A stretch of 64,000 nt of DNA from Arthonia radiata. Its lineage: Eukaryota; Ascomycota; Arthoniomycetes; Arthoniales; Arthoniaceae. Positions 11,469-24,007 of the stretch are shown piece after piece. The position numbers and the translations under genes were made by a program. Positions within the stretch are counted from its first letter, which is position 1, and every line of letters starts with the position of its first letter. A model generated the notes under the pieces. That model did not search any database and was not told the DNA's origin. It was given only the letters and a program-made list of their open reading frames with translations. The stretch is from NCBI GenBank assembly GCA_002989075.1, contig PSQN01000008.1, forward strand, positions 124,001 through 188,000. Reading direction: 5' to 3'.

Positions 11469-12170
11469 CTTGATGGATCTATTCGAACTCCGTCAGGAGG
11501 CCAGAGACTTGAGGTATTTGATCAATGGTTGTCGCTTGTTAAATGTCGGAAACGGCGCGTGGAATGGGAAGTGGTATATAAGAGTCGAGAAGGGAAATCC
11601 AGATAGCCAAAGCGAAGGTAGAAGCGTCCCACGGATTTTCAAGAAGCTGACAATTGCACAGCCAGCTGTGACGCGCGAGAAGACGAGAGATTGAGCATGT
11701 TGAAAGGCGGCGGATGTTCGGATGAAGATGGTTAAATTGCCGATCGCTTGATCGGGCGATCCCACGTCATTTCGGCCCTTGGCGCGTCCTCAGCATCCGA
11801 ACGCGAGTAGCGGCCACTTGGCTGCTCGGACGGCCGCAATCAGTATCTACCTGATCGTGTCAATGAATGCAATGCGGTATCCTTCGCGAGTTGAAGGCAG
11901 CGAACTTGTGAGATGGATGTTGGAAGCGGTAAGCGATGGAAGGCAGCGCAACGGGCCGTGATGACGCATTCCGCTGCATTGGTGAGACTCCGCTGCGCAT
12001 GTATACTTGGCGGAGAGCGGACATGTTGTGTAACATGAACGAGGCAACCAAGGGCGCGCGGGCGCGACTGATAAGAGCTTGTAGGCAGTAATAACAATGC
12101 TTCGCAACTCCTTGAAAAGAGGCCAAGAATCCAAGCCTGTTCAGACTGAACGCACGCAGAGCTAGATACA
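11469..12170. other. Divergent intergenic region with a TATA-like box
   Basis: This lies between the start of the Frag1-type gene (-) and the orphan gene at 12171 (+). A TATATAAG element occurs near 11575. No coding region is supported. Confidence 0.4.
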
Positions 12171-12851
12171 ATGTCGTTTCCTGCTGATAGTCCCTTTCCG
12201 CCAAGTGATAGTTCTCCCACAGATGCTAAACATCCATCTGGAACATCCGCTGCCATTAGCAGCGCAGATGGCGAGTATCTGGCCAGAGCAATCAACGCGC
12301 ACAGTTGGTGGACAAATGCAGGAGCTTTTGCTGGAGCTGTTGCGGGAGTGGCCATCAACGTCAGACAATTTCGGGCTCATCGAGCGGCCCGCGCGTTCAT
12401 GCGAATAGTCGAGCCAATACGCCACGTGGAGCCGAACGTGCGGGACTCCTACGATGCAACATCGAAGACCGCCAACTCCCTCTGGTGGCCGTTATTGAAC
12501 GGGGTTCTCACTACCACTGGCACTCTAGGTGCAGGCACTGCTGCTGGGTTCTTCACTGGACAGAAACGGGCGGAGAAGCTGGCCGTGTCAGATCGCGCCG
12601 CCTTTGACAGGATTAGGCGGGCGTTCGGAGAGAGAGGTGCTCTTTTTCTGGCAAGCCAGCAGGGCCCTGTACGCCGGCCTTCAGGCAGGGACATGGACGG
12701 AGATGACGCTGCCGGAGTGGTGAAAGCTGTTCACCTTTTGCAAGCGCACAGTCGACTTCAGCAGAGTTTCAAGAATCTCGAGCTTAACAGGAGGGTTCGA
12801 GAAGGCACGCCCGATGTTCAATGGCGTGGACCTGATCCCGACATGGACTGA
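12171..12851 (+). CDS. Hypothetical protein with two glycine-rich hydrophobic segments
   Basis: Uninterrupted frame of 226 aa starting at an ATG. The N-terminal 30 residues are Ser/Pro/Asp-rich. Hydrophobic segments lie near residues 50-63 (AGAFAGAVAGVAINV) and 105-125 (LLNGVLTTTGTLGAGTAAGFF). Small-residue repeats of this sort suit packed membrane helices. An acidic segment and a helical C-terminus follow. I do not recognise a family. The length, hydrophobic pattern and placement after a promoter-sized gap support a real gene. Localisation, perhaps mitochondrial or another inner membrane, is a guess. Confidence 0.55.
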   Translation: MSFPADSPFPPSDSSPTDAKHPSGTSAAISSADGEYLARAINAHSWWTNAGAFAGAVAGVAINVRQFRAHRAARAFMRIVEPIRHVEPNVRDSYDATSKTANSLWWPLLNGVLTTTGTLGAGTAAGFFTGQKRAEKLAVSDRAAFDRIRRAFGERGALFLASQQGPVRRPSGRDMDGDDAAGVVKAVHLLQAHSRLQQSFKNLELNRRVREGTPDVQWRGPDPDMD

Positions 12852-15800
12852 TAGTCTTGGTCAGCGACATCCGTCACCGGTGGAACACGAGGGACTAGAA
12901 GTGACCGTTCTCCAAGCTGGGGCTTACTGTGACGGTACTATTCGTAAAGAAAATCAACGAATACTTATCCATGAGAGGATCAAGCACGGTACCACGAGTA
13001 TTTCAAGTCTGCCAGCGCGTCGCTCAAATGGCTTGCGGACTCCACTCAACTCCAATCCCGGTGCTCGGCTGGTTTCAGGCGCAGCGACATTGTCGACCTT
13101 CAAGGAAGTGAAACGCAACACCGCAGTTCTCTGACTCAGCAGGCGGCGCTGTGTCCGCGGTACAAAGAGGAATCACTATCGGTACGGCTTCGTGCTTTGG
13201 AGTTGCTCGACGAGGGCCGCAAAGACATGAGACTCATGATGGAAACGGGAGGCGAAGTCTTCTAAATAAGAATAGCTAAAGCATGAATGATCTCAATACA
13301 TTTACTATAGCAAAGTTTCATGGCGCACGTATTTTGATTGCAGAACGACTTAAGCTGACCGCGATTAAACTTCTTTGGTGCGAAAGACTCGTGAAGCTAG
13401 ATGCATTGTTGAGGCATGCGCGTGATGTGCTTTGGGCTGGTATCATACTGCGCATCCCCAGCCTTGCTCGCTTGCTCGATCGGCCTCATGCAGCAGAATG
13501 TCTGGCGTCGCCGGGAAAAGTTCACGGCCGGCGTGCCTTGAGACGTATTTCGTGACCCAATGGCCGCTGCCATTGGTTCTATACACCGAGACCCTATCCT
13601 CATTATACTCTGAAGATGGCCTCGTACGTAAATCGACTGCGCAACCTGATCGGTTTGCAAGGGTCTCTTGGATTCATACCATCGTCTCACGTTGCAGAAG
13701 ACAGCGGCATATATTGGAATGATGACTAGATTACAAAGGGGAGTGAGGAAACCATGGACACCATGCTCACATACTCTTCACGGCCCTGGGGGGAATCTGC
13801 ATAGCAATCTGGAGACAAACTGTGCGTTTTGCAAGTTTCCCGGTCGTCTTCGTTGTGATATCCCAGGACAGGAATGCGAGTCGTCTTCTGTAATGCACGG
13901 ATGTAAGGGTCACTGGCTAGTTGAAGTTCGCAGTATATGCGAGATAGCATCCGTGAGGCAGCTTCTCTCTTGATCTCGTTCTGACATGAACCGCCTCACG
14001 TAAAGTTTACGGCCCGCAGTCTCTCAAGGAGCCGGAGGTGAAGGAGGCTCAGGTGTCAGGGATTGTCGCTCTTGCCACTCATGTGGCACACATACCTGCA
14101 CGGATGGTCGAAAATAGGATGGCCACAGCGAAAAGGAGAAAGGGCACGAACTTGGAAGGCTCCCCAGCCTTGACGTTTTATAAGAGATCTTAAAAAGCGT
14201 TCTTTCCGGTTGTCTAGGGTCCACTCGTCGCTCGTGAGGCTGCAGGGAATCAGAGTCCACCTAAGGACTGTGTAAGTAGATGGCGGTATCTTGCGATAGT
14301 CTGTGCTTCCCGAAGCGTAATTGCAGCATTGGCGAGATCATATCAGACTTCTGCTTCCATTCCGTAGAGTACAAGATCTGTGATCAAGTCAAGGCGATCC
14401 GCAACGGCTCCGAAGCTGTATGGCAGGGACTTGAACCCTCACGCTTGGGACATGACTAGTTGATAACATTGGAATTGACTCGGTGATTCAAGAGACTGAC
14501 TGTACACGTTGTGGAGAGGCGTCGAGAGTGACCATGACTCACCATATTCTTCTGAAGATGTTCAACGGCGCTGCCTCTCCGCCCCTCAACAGAGTCTTTG
14601 GTTGGACTTAGGTGCTGTGTCACCGATTGCAGTTGGGCTGGCGAATGAACATCCGCTTGCTTGAGGCAGTCTACCAGCTTGTATTACCGGAGGACTTACT
14701 CAGGGGTAGCGGAGTGCACTATTTCTATTTTGCCAAGTATACTGCAAGCAAGCTCGTATTAATGGAGCTTTATAGAAACGCCAACAGCAGTTGAAATGAA
14801 GCTTTCTTAATGAAGTCTTGGTGCGCGCATCTTGACAAATCATAAGCGGCGTCGACATTCAGGAGAAAGAGTGATTGGACGCAGTTATTGAGACCGCCCC
14901 GAGAGCTAGGGGGTTCGGCCCCCATGAGCCTAGTCTGGCAGCCCCAATTTTGGGTCAATCCGGCGCATTAAGCCCGCAAAGCCCCCAAAGCCGGCAATAT
15001 TGACAGGGACAATAGCCGAGGAAAGCGCTGGCGTGCCGCTTCGTCTCATCCCTCTACACCGCCGTCCTTCTATACACTCATACTTCTACCTGTCGAACTG
15101 TTTGCCATACTCTTTTGACGCTCACATGGCTACTGAGCTTCGCTCATCAGCATCGTGCACGAAGACGCTGGCGATATGGCTGGACGATAGCACCACGGTT
15201 CCCATCTACGCCGTTCTCTTACCGCAACAAATCGCCGGCAATCGCGGATGATGAGCTAGCAGCATCTTCTGGAGCACTATCGAGCACTTGTGGCCGCTCG
15301 TCAACGTCTATCGGTGATCTCTGAAGCGGGACAGAGGCTGATGCAGATGGCGGCCATTGCTCGCAGCGTTATTGGGAATAAAGTGCCGATACCGCGCTCC
15401 GTACACGGCGTCCAGTGCCCGTCGCTGTGGCAATGGTGAGCTCCAGTATCAGATCCCGGCTGAATGAAAAGATGTCATCGGCCGACCCAATCGATGATAG
15501 TCACCGCCAGTCAAGTAGCGTCTCCGCCGTGACGGCATACTGTGCAATCTGGTAGCGCCTTTCGATCCTGGAACTTCATGTCGTCGACTTCCTTTGACTT
15601 CTTCACTGGCGATTGATACTGGAGAAACCGTCATCCGCCGCTCGCGCTGCTGGGACTTTGCGTAGCTTGTACATCACCGACAATACCCCAGGCACACCGA
15701 CACCGCTCTTGCCGGACTGACCGCAGGCTCTCGCTAGGGTGGCTTCACCGCTGCTGCCACAAGGACTGCACTGTACTCACCGTCCTTCGATTTTGACATA

Positions 15801-17257
15801 GGATCCGCCATTTGCCGGACGCGCTTTGACGCAGAATAGCACAGTGAAGCACCACAGACATTCCTTATAATACCGCGGACTCACTCGTAGCTCGACTCGG
15901 GGAGGTCTGCGACACTGCACACCCTCCGCAGCATCAAAAGTAGAAAGCGCCAACCGGTGCTTGCAGTCCAATCAAGGTCCGGCAGCTGATCATACAGGTC
16001 CTAGTCGTCCTACAGCAAGGCGGAAAAGGCTCCCACCAGGTCACCAGTCTGTATGGCTTCCATCGAAGGTCCCGAAACGCACTCCTTGTCGGCCCTCGAG
16101 AGGTCGACGTAGGGTAACGTCAGACTTGCCAGTCAGCGGTTTATTGCCTTCGGATCTTGCTCGCTCTTCTACTGAGCCTGGCGCTACTCTTCAGCGTAGG
16201 GAAGGCTTTGTGCTGTCCTCAGCGTGGTCGTTTGCTATTCAGATACTGCGGCTTGGCTCGAACTCACATGCCTTAGACACACTCGTCAACACATCGTGGA
16301 CGAGTATGCTGGGTGGTTGAAGAGGATGATGCGTTCGAACAGTCTGCTTTGCATTGGGCAAAGCGCTTGGAGGGCTGCTCTTTGGACGACGCGGTGAGTT
16401 CCGGACACTGCTGTTGTGACCGACTGACGCTTGAGATCTCCTGTACAGTCTGCGCCTGTCTGCGGTAGATTGTGCGAACTTGATCTGGCATCTACTCGCA
16501 GCGCGGAGGCTCAGAGAGTCTGTCTCAACGGCGTCTGCGCTTTCTGTGTTTTCTGAAGCCGTCAGAGCGTAGGGTCCTGTTAAGCGTAGTCTTCTTCGAG
16601 CGCAGCAGGTATTGGCGAAGGGTGAGGACTCAGATGAGTGCATTACGAGGCTACACCGTCGGGCCTTCGGCAAAACATCGCCAGGAGACATATGCTGTGG
16701 TAGTCGCTTGACGGGGGAGAAACCAGCGATGAGGCTCCCACTGCGGGTGGACAGATGACCGTAGTTCGCGGACTTCTCGGGTCGTCCAGTTGTCGGCGAC
16801 TTGACCGCGATGTAGAAGTCTTATCGCCCCTGAGATGGTTCAGACAGACGGTGCGGTGGTTTCGACGGCTGTCGCCATGCCTAAAGGCACGGGAACGTTG
16901 AGGGTAAAGGCAGTAACTTGCTCAGCCGCAGCATGTTGCCAGCGCGCGCAACCTGGCCTCACTGGCTGTGTGAGGTTGGATGGTGAGGCAAAGTTTGCCT
17001 GCTCTGGGAGGTTGCGCATGAGCAGCGCAAGCATATGTACGCGCTCAAAAGGGTTCGGAAATTGCAGCAGTTGAGCGGCAATGCTATGGTGCGAACCATT
17101 GCGAGGCAAGGCGGGCCTTGGGAGTAGCTGTGCGTTGGGCGTATTGGCTGCCCACAGATGTGCCGGCGACGCAAACGGTGAGTTGGTAAGTTTTTGTTTG
17201 TGGAGAGGACTGCTGCAGAAGATTGCAAAAGCAAGTTCGCCTTGCATGGTCGTTGCT
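12852..17257. other. Gene-poor stretch
   Basis: Many short overlapping frames occur on both strands, but none has a recognisable domain or a convincing exon chain. A GC-rich palindrome (GGGG-GTTCGG-CCCC) sits near 14909-14925. At 14423-14445 the minus strand carries a tRNA B-box-like string without a credible cloverleaf. No intact transposase or reverse transcriptase is visible. It may be eroded, formerly repetitive DNA. Confidence 0.4.
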
Positions 17258-17434
17258 TCAATGTTGACTGCTGGCGGTGATGATCGGAGGCTGAGGCCGA
17301 TGGTGAATCTTTGAGCTCACGTACGCGGCCGTGACGAAGATGCAGGCGATTATGAGAACGCACAAAACGGGGAGTCCGACTTTAAGGGTGATGGTATAGT
17401 ACCTAGGCCTGACTCTGAGTTCGTTCGGCGGCAT
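17258..17434 (-). CDS. Possible single-span membrane micro-protein (58 aa)
   Basis: The ATG at 17434 opens a 58-aa frame. It reads MPPNELRVRPRYYTITLKVG, then a strongly hydrophobic helix (about residues 19-39, LPVLCVLIIACIFVTAAYV), then a short polar tail. A donor-like GTGAGC follows the helix, so it could be exon 1 of a longer gene. No family is recognised. Support is limited to the membrane-helix pattern with flanking basic residues. Confidence 0.3.
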   Translation of the reverse strand: MPPNELRVRPRYYTITLKVGLPVLCVLIIACIFVTAAYVSSKIHHRPQPPIITASSQH

Positions 17435-20400
17435 TATGGAGCTTGGAGAGTAAGGCACGTGGATGATCAGTGAAGGCGAAGTAAACGCGACGTTTGGGGC
17501 AAAAATTAACCTGAGATGTTGACGCTAGACCACGTTGAGGCCTCGGAAATCAGGTAAGAAGGGCGCAGAACGAAGACTTGAAGGTTATATTGAATAAACA
17601 AGTGCAGGTCTTTCAGTTCACCGGCGCGTGGGCGACGGGATTAGCCTCGGGGGATTAGCCCTTGTCTTCAACTTGCCATGCTTTGCTTCATTATGCTTCT
17701 TCATGCAGCAAATGGTGTAAAGACATGGCGCTAACAACCCACCAGATTCTCCAGCCACCACCTCGAAGTTCGAATCCGCAACAATCGCCTCCGAAATCTA
17801 CGTCTACATTTACAACGACATCTACGCTCACATTGAGCTTTCTTTTTTTCTTTTTTCCAGTTGTTAATTATGCAAGCTTGCGTGCTTTATTTATTGCTTT
17901 CATGTCCCATTCTTCCACGCTTGTCCTTGCAGTGCAGCTGCGCCACGGTCATCGTGAATGACAATTTGAATGTATTTTCGCCATTCTTCGGCGCCTTGCA
18001 GTAAATTCATCTATACGGTCAATATCTTACATTCATTGTCAGCTCGCAGCCCGGGGATTCAGGTCGCGTCCGGAGAATGACAGAAGGTGAATTTTCATCC
18101 ACCATTACACGGTCATGACTGCGTAGCCAAAGCGATCCCCACCACAATGTTGGGAGCTTCTTCCTGCCCCTCTACTTCTACGAGTATACGCCGCGTCATC
18201 CTCATTCAGAAGAAGATAAAAGCTGCCGTTCAATTCGACTGCTACTAAAGGCACCTCTGGATGAGCTTCAAAGGCTACCTTCCTCGTCCTCTACACGACC
18301 AAATATCGACGGCGAGATTGGTACCCGCAACGCGCGCTTCAACGGATTGTGTCTTCACGAATACACACGTCGCGTTTGAAACTGGAGCGCAGCACCACCC
18401 AGCCTATCTCCTGGCCCCTGTGGCAACATCCTTGCCATCCGCGCTCCAGTCGCTTGTCTGCGACCCTTACTCAGCTTTCTACCATACCTCATGGAGCCTG
18501 TGGCAGCCATGCATGCATGACGAAGCCCGACCGCCGAACAGTCTTGCCCTGGATCATATCATAACTGTTCACGTCGCGCCAGACTATTCCATCAGTACCC
18601 TCGCAGGGACCTCGGTCCAGCGCTCTCGTCACGCAACTTCTTGAGCCAACGATGGTCCCCGAAGCGTCCTTTCAAACCATCCAGCTCGCGGTATCACAAG
18701 AACTCCTCCGACTAAGAACATTACGAAGGCCGTTATACCCTACTCGGTCTAGCAACGAGTATAGGCGCGCCGCTTATCGAGTTCCCTCAATCACGCATCC
18801 CTCAATCCGCTAAGTCGAGAGTCACACGGCTTGTACTTGAGCGACCGTTCTCGTGATCAACATACGGTACTGCCCACCGCATGCCTAGCACAAATAGCCA
18901 CGGCAAGACCTCTTGCAGCCTTCGACGCCACCAGGAAGGCGCAATGCCCGTACAACAATACACACTCAATGCATCCATTTCAAGCGATGTACGCACCGGA
19001 AAAGCCAGGAATTACATACTTGGCGACTGAAGGTCAGCCGGTCAAGTCAGATGCAGCTTCGAATGTTTAGGCGTAATCTGGTCGAAAAGAATGCGAGCAA
19101 GAGCCGGTTACCTCAAGAGTCCCATTCACTTCGAAACACAACGTCGCACCCGATTTGGCGTCCTTTGTACTATGCGCATGGCAGTCTCCACCCTCAAGCC
19201 GCAGGCTTCGGCTATCGCAAAACCCCAGTCGCTACTTCCAAGGAGCCTACCAAAGATCCCGGCACATACAATGAACAAGAAGACAACACGGAGGAGGACC
19301 ACACGAAGGAGCACCACCCGGAAGAGGATCGCATCGAGTTACGAGTAGGACCGCAACAAGGCGGACGGCACGAAGAAAAACCATACCAAGGAAGACCGCA
19401 CTAAGTAGGCCTGCGCTAATGATAATTGGACAAGGCCCTGTTACGCAATGTGGTTGTCCGGGCTTACAGTCGTCGACGGATGCGATATAGATGGTAGGTG
19501 CAGAAGTTTTGTAGGCGAGCACTAGCCATAGAAATGGCTGATACAGCTTAAGACAAAATCTCTCGCGGTCAGAAAAGCATATGCGCTGCTCTCAGCAATT
19601 GATTCAAGACATTTACCTCGCGCGCATTCATAAGGCGTGGAATCACGGAATAGGTAAAGGGCCTAACTCGCAGGAAATATAAACAATGCGAAAGATAATC
19701 AGACTCTCAAGTCTTTAGCTATTGGCACCAGTCTAGAATGCCAGCTGCGGCTGCTTTGACCAGCGAAGCTTCCTTCTTCCGTTGGATATCGCTTCGGCGG
19801 ACTGTGCGCCGCATGCGCAGGTTGACCGTTTCTCTTACCACACCGATCTTCCCTCCTGCTCGGCGCGGTCAACTGATGGCTGACTTGTACATGTTTGTAA
19901 AGCTGATTGGATGCTGATCAACCTCGCGAAGGCTCTCAACTCGGCCTCACCCGGCCGGCGACCGGACACGAGACGTCATGACCCGCCACAACCACCCAGC
20001 CAGCCCTACGATCACCGGCCACAGTCACGTGCGGTGGTGACCTGGAGACTACAGCCCTACCGCGTTTGCATCTTTGCACAGCCATTCTCCATTCGTCGCT
20101 AGCGGCTCCACCCTCTCTGGCTATATTATCGCGCTCTCCCCCAACCTTCCTTCCTCTTTTCTTCTTTCTCTTCATATTGTTATCTACGTGTTACGCATCA
20201 CGAAATGAGTTATGGGCTTAATGATCAATGACTTTCAACGATTGACGAGCTTTTCTGACGACTTATGACATGACTGATGACCACACGAGTGACGAACAGG
20301 TTTGCATCGCCTCTTACGCGAAAGATGAAATTTTTGGAACCCGCCTTCGGGCTTTTTTTCTTTGATCTCCTGGCTCGCTTGCGAGCTGGGGTTTGAGGAA

Positions 20401-20640
20401 GAATGAAGATTCTTTCATAGTTTGAGCTTGCTTGAATGATAATATGGCGGATGCCCGCAGTGGTGAATGTTTTCTCGGCCGTCGCGTTGTTCGTTGCGGC
20501 TCTTTGAAGCGCAACAAGCTCGTGTGTGCGTCTCCTTGTGTTCGCACTGTGCTTAGCACTGTGCGCAGCTAGAGGTATCTTTGCCTCCTGTGCAAAAGCT
20601 TCATAAATTTAACTTCGCCTCCCTCTTCAATCGTTCTTAG
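17435..20640. other. Gene-poor stretch
   Basis: No supported gene. A short imperfect purine-rich repetition (GAGGACCACACGAAGGAGCA type) lies near 19275-19400. The hairpin followed by T7 near 20340-20362 is discussed under rejected items. Confidence 0.4.
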
Positions 20641-21030
20641 CTGAAACTCGCAGAAACCCGCTCCCTCTTGACTGCTCTCACCCGCATTGGATCAGACGTA
20701 CCCGAGCTCATCGTGAAGGACCTCAACTCAAAGCTTTTCTCCGCGACGACCACCCCCACGAACCCCCTCCCTCAGTCCCACCCCTCCCAGCGCCTCCGGC
20801 CGAAGACCAGCCGTCTCCACGATCGAACCCCAACTCACCCAAGTCAGCATCTCAACTTGGCATTCAACGCCGAGCAGATCATCTACCTCATCTTCTCCCT
20901 GGCGATCATCACATTGGCCTGTGCCGCTGGAGCGATGCTCCTGTCTGTCATCTTCACGTTGATTTGGCTACTGGCGATCGCTGAACTCATCGACACTCTC
21001 ATCAACATGTTCGCACCTGGAGCGTCCTAG
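20641..21030 (+). CDS. 3' exon of a small tail-anchored-type membrane protein
   Basis: An acceptor (GTTCTTAG) ends at 20640 and opens a 129-codon frame without an internal ATG before the hydrophobic part. The N-terminal portion is Ser/Thr/Pro-rich. The last 50 residues hold two close hydrophobic stretches (IIYLIFSLAIITLACAAGAM and LLSVIFTLIWLLAIAELIDT) and the frame ends just after. A start codon must lie in an upstream exon. One candidate is an ATG near 20444 with a donor before 20520, but I cannot fix it. No family is recognised. Confidence 0.4.
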   Translation: MKLAETRSLLTALTRIGSDVPELIVKDLNSKLFSATTTPTNPLPQSHPSQRLRPKTSRLHDRTPTHPSQHLNLAFNAEQIIYLIFSLAIITLACAAGAMLLSVIFTLIWLLAIAELIDTLINMFAPGAS

Positions 21031-21395
21031 ATTTGCAGCCTCGGCCAGCTATTATATCTCCTTCGACATCGGACAAGATCTAGAACGCGGGTGGAGCGGA
21101 GGCGAGAGAAAGAGTGCAGCGGTCAAGGTCATTTACTCGAAGGAGGGAACCAAGGTCAAGAGCACAAGAGCCTGGCAGTTGCGGTACATGACGCGTTGAG
21201 GAGGATGGCATAGCGGCGGGTACCCGGTCAAGGACAAGAAGGGAGGGTGGTGGGCTGCTATCGAAGGGCAGGAATGTAGAGTAGCAACGGAACGAGATTG
21301 CTATTCATCATGCGTACACCACTAGTACCTCTACACTCTCCTTATGCTATTACACACAAGCTTTCATACTAGAAGGGCGCTGAAAGACCGCGCCG

Positions 21396-22666
21396 CTACT
21401 CTCGCAGCATGACCTTGAGGTCTTCCACCAGACGCTTCTTCTCCCCCATCACCGCCAGGTCCACGCGCTTAGCCTCCTTGCGCTGAGCGGAGGCTGCCTC
21501 TAGAGCCTCGATATCCTGCTCGAGAGCAGCAACGCGACGCTCTATACCCTCTTTGAGGGCGCTGCCGGACGGAGGCTGGCCGTCCGTGGCCTTACGCTTC
21601 TTGCTAGGACCGGAGGGGGATGCTCTAGATTAGCGCGTGTCAGCAGCAGCAATGTTGGGGGTGTCAAGGGTGCGTACCCGGTCTTCGATGGAGTCGCGCC
21701 GGACGGCGCAGGGAAGAATTCATCAATTTCGACGCCTTCAGGGGTGTCTTTGAAGGCTTGAGCGAGGCTGCGCTTCAGGAAAGGATTTGAGGCCGTGTGT
21801 GTAGGCCTGGACGACGTGTCATCAGAGGGCGCATCCTCGCTCTCGCTGTCGGAAGAATCGAAATCTATGTGTGGACCACGCTGACGCACGGCACGTGCGG
21901 GACGCACAGGATCCTCGTCATCAGAGCCGCTGGCATGGTCGAGAATGCGTGAATTCTTCTGGATTTGAGATCCGTTACGCCGGCGTGGCTGAATTTTGGA
22001 TGATTCGGACCTATTTGTGCCCTTGGCTGCGGCTGTTGTGAGATGGTTGGACGCGGTCTTGCGCTTGGACGCGGCTTGTGTGGGTGGTGGACTGAATTCG
22101 CCCTCAGATTCCGTTCGCGGGCGTGCTCGGACCTTGGACGATGCAGGCTTCTTCTGGCGCTGGGGCACGGCTTGTTCGCGAGGAAGGTTGCGGAGCGGAT
22201 CGTCTTTGTAGGATTTCGAGATGGATTCGCCGGCGTCAAGTTTTGCAGCACGACGAGCGGTTTTGAAGCCTTCTCGGTTGACGGAATCTGCCGCGAATTG
22301 AAGGTTGTGTGATAGATGCTTGCGACTCTCACTGAGCTTGGTAATGTCGTCTTCACTGGCGACCTTGTTCCACTTGATCCTCAACTTCCTGTATGAACTC
22401 AGTCAGACAAATGCATAGATAGTCAATTGGGTGTTCACGGCAACTTACTCTGCCGCGGCATGTTCGTCCATCTTCGTCATCCCGTAACATTCGGAAAGAT
22501 CGGCCCAGACATACTGGTTCATCTTCTTGTCCACGAAGACGTGCTTGACCTCACTGGAGACATTGTCGTTGTAGAAGGTAATGAAGACTTCTTGCCCGTT
22601 GTGTGCGTGACCGCAGACTACGAACTCGTCAGGGAGACCATCGGAACGGTGAGAGCTTGATGCCAT
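21396..22666 (-). CDS. Hypothetical nuclear-like protein with C-terminal coiled coil
   Basis: Three exons (22666-22449, 22388-21678 and 21624-21396; introns 60 and 53 nt) give 385 aa, in phase throughout. The first 75 residues look globular (DEFVVCGHAHNGQEVFITFY, then VFVDKKMNQYVWADLSECYG). The middle, about residues 120-290, is low-complexity, basic and acidic, with DSSDSESED-type clusters that would suit CK2 phosphorylation. The last exon has an NLS-like KKRK, then a 45-residue helix with heptads (ERRVAALEQDIEALEAASAQ) ending at TAG. I do not recognise the family. A nuclear or chromatin role is inferred only from composition. Confidence 0.7.
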
Positions 22667-24007
22667 TGCGAAATCTGTGAGGCTTTTCGCGATTTGAACA
22701 GGATCGTGCTCGACCGCAGAGGATGTGTACAGAGATGTTGAGTGACGAATGTGAGGTCGTCGAAAGAAGAACGCAGGGCGGGAGAAATAGCTGGACGTAC
22801 ACTAATTATGTAAGGCGGTGCCAAGCTTTCAAAGGTGAGAGCAGCATTGCTAGTGCCGGCCCATAGATCTGCAAGGTACAAAGCAAAGGTCGTCAGACAT
22901 ATTGCGGTTTGCTTTGAGTGCCCGGGGATTCTGACCATCACGGAGAAGACCTGCTTGGCTGGGCTCGTGAATCGCAAACAGCCGCTTTCCTTTTGTTCGA
23001 CATTATCCGTGAGCTGCCAACATCCTCTTGGTCACATCTCCACAAGTTAACACCGGTGTGTGGAGGCCAAGTGAGGGCCCAGAGCCTCTTGATGCATTTG
23101 CAGCCTTTGTGCAGATTGCCTGCAAAGCCAGATGGCCTGCTCGACGCAGGCCGAGGGAAGCACGTGCAGACATTCAATTACTCAAAGCCTGCGCATTGTG
23201 TTACCATTGTTGGCGCACGTCACGCATTCGTAGTGAGGTAGGCGTTTATATGCTCATGTACGATGATGAATGGATGAAGTGGGAAAGTCAAGAGGGAGTT
23301 GTCGTCCCAACCATTAGGGTATAGCCAGAAATTACCGTAAGTGGTAATAACTCCCTATCCTCTTGGCTTGAGTGCTGGAATCTCACCTCTCAGCATGCTT
23401 ACCACACATCGTACTATCTCATTGTGGTATTGAAGCTGCGAGACACTTCAGACCAATATTTTAGTACTCAACACGGTCCGATTGCTGTCAGCTTGGAGAG
23501 TGTTTTGTTGCTGCTGTCGTTGCAGGCAACATTCGTCGCAAGCAAGATTCATGTTACAGTGCTGTCCTCGATCGATCATGCGTCACTTTGCATTAATAAA
23601 GAGCGAGACTCTGTACAGGAATACGTGTTAAGATTTTGTTTGAGAAGCGCATAGACCGTTTCATGTTCAGCGCTAAGTAATGGCGGGAGCCCGGGGGCGG
23701 ACCACTTATGAAACATGCCTATGTTGGTACGCGGAGACTCAAGGATTGAACATGGTATGTTTCATCATCTACTCCATGGACATGACGTCCAGATTCTAGG
23801 ATTCTATGCGACGTGGCGAGTCTGATCCCGATTGCACCTCCAGTATCTAGCGACTTTACAGGTGTTGCCTCCTTCTCCGCGGAGAATATGCTGGCCTGTT
23901 TGCACGCCTGGCATATGCGGTTGTGCATCATCACTCGCCTCTGTGAATTCGTCTCTCAGTCAAATTGAAGCATTATCGCAGCTGCTGAATGATCATTACT
24001 GCTCAAA
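22667..24007. other. Intergenic region, no gene recognised
   Basis: This lies upstream of both flanking genes (divergent). Short frames on both strands lack any family resemblance. Confidence 0.4.

Noticed and set aside
14423-14500. tRNA B-box-like string (GGTTCAAGTCC) on the minus strand
   Set aside because: The T-stem has a mismatch, and I could not fold a D-arm, anticodon arm or acceptor stem upstream, so no tRNA gene is claimed.
20336-20365. Hairpin CCCG-CCTT-CGGG followed by T7, like a bacterial rho-independent terminator
   Set aside because: The surroundings are clearly eukaryotic nuclear DNA with spliced genes. No bacterial-type gene ends there, so it is probably chance.
12852-20640. 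Possible old retroelement or transposon remains
   Set aside because: I searched by eye for reverse transcriptase, integrase, transposase and long terminal repeats and found none I could support, so nothing is annotated.
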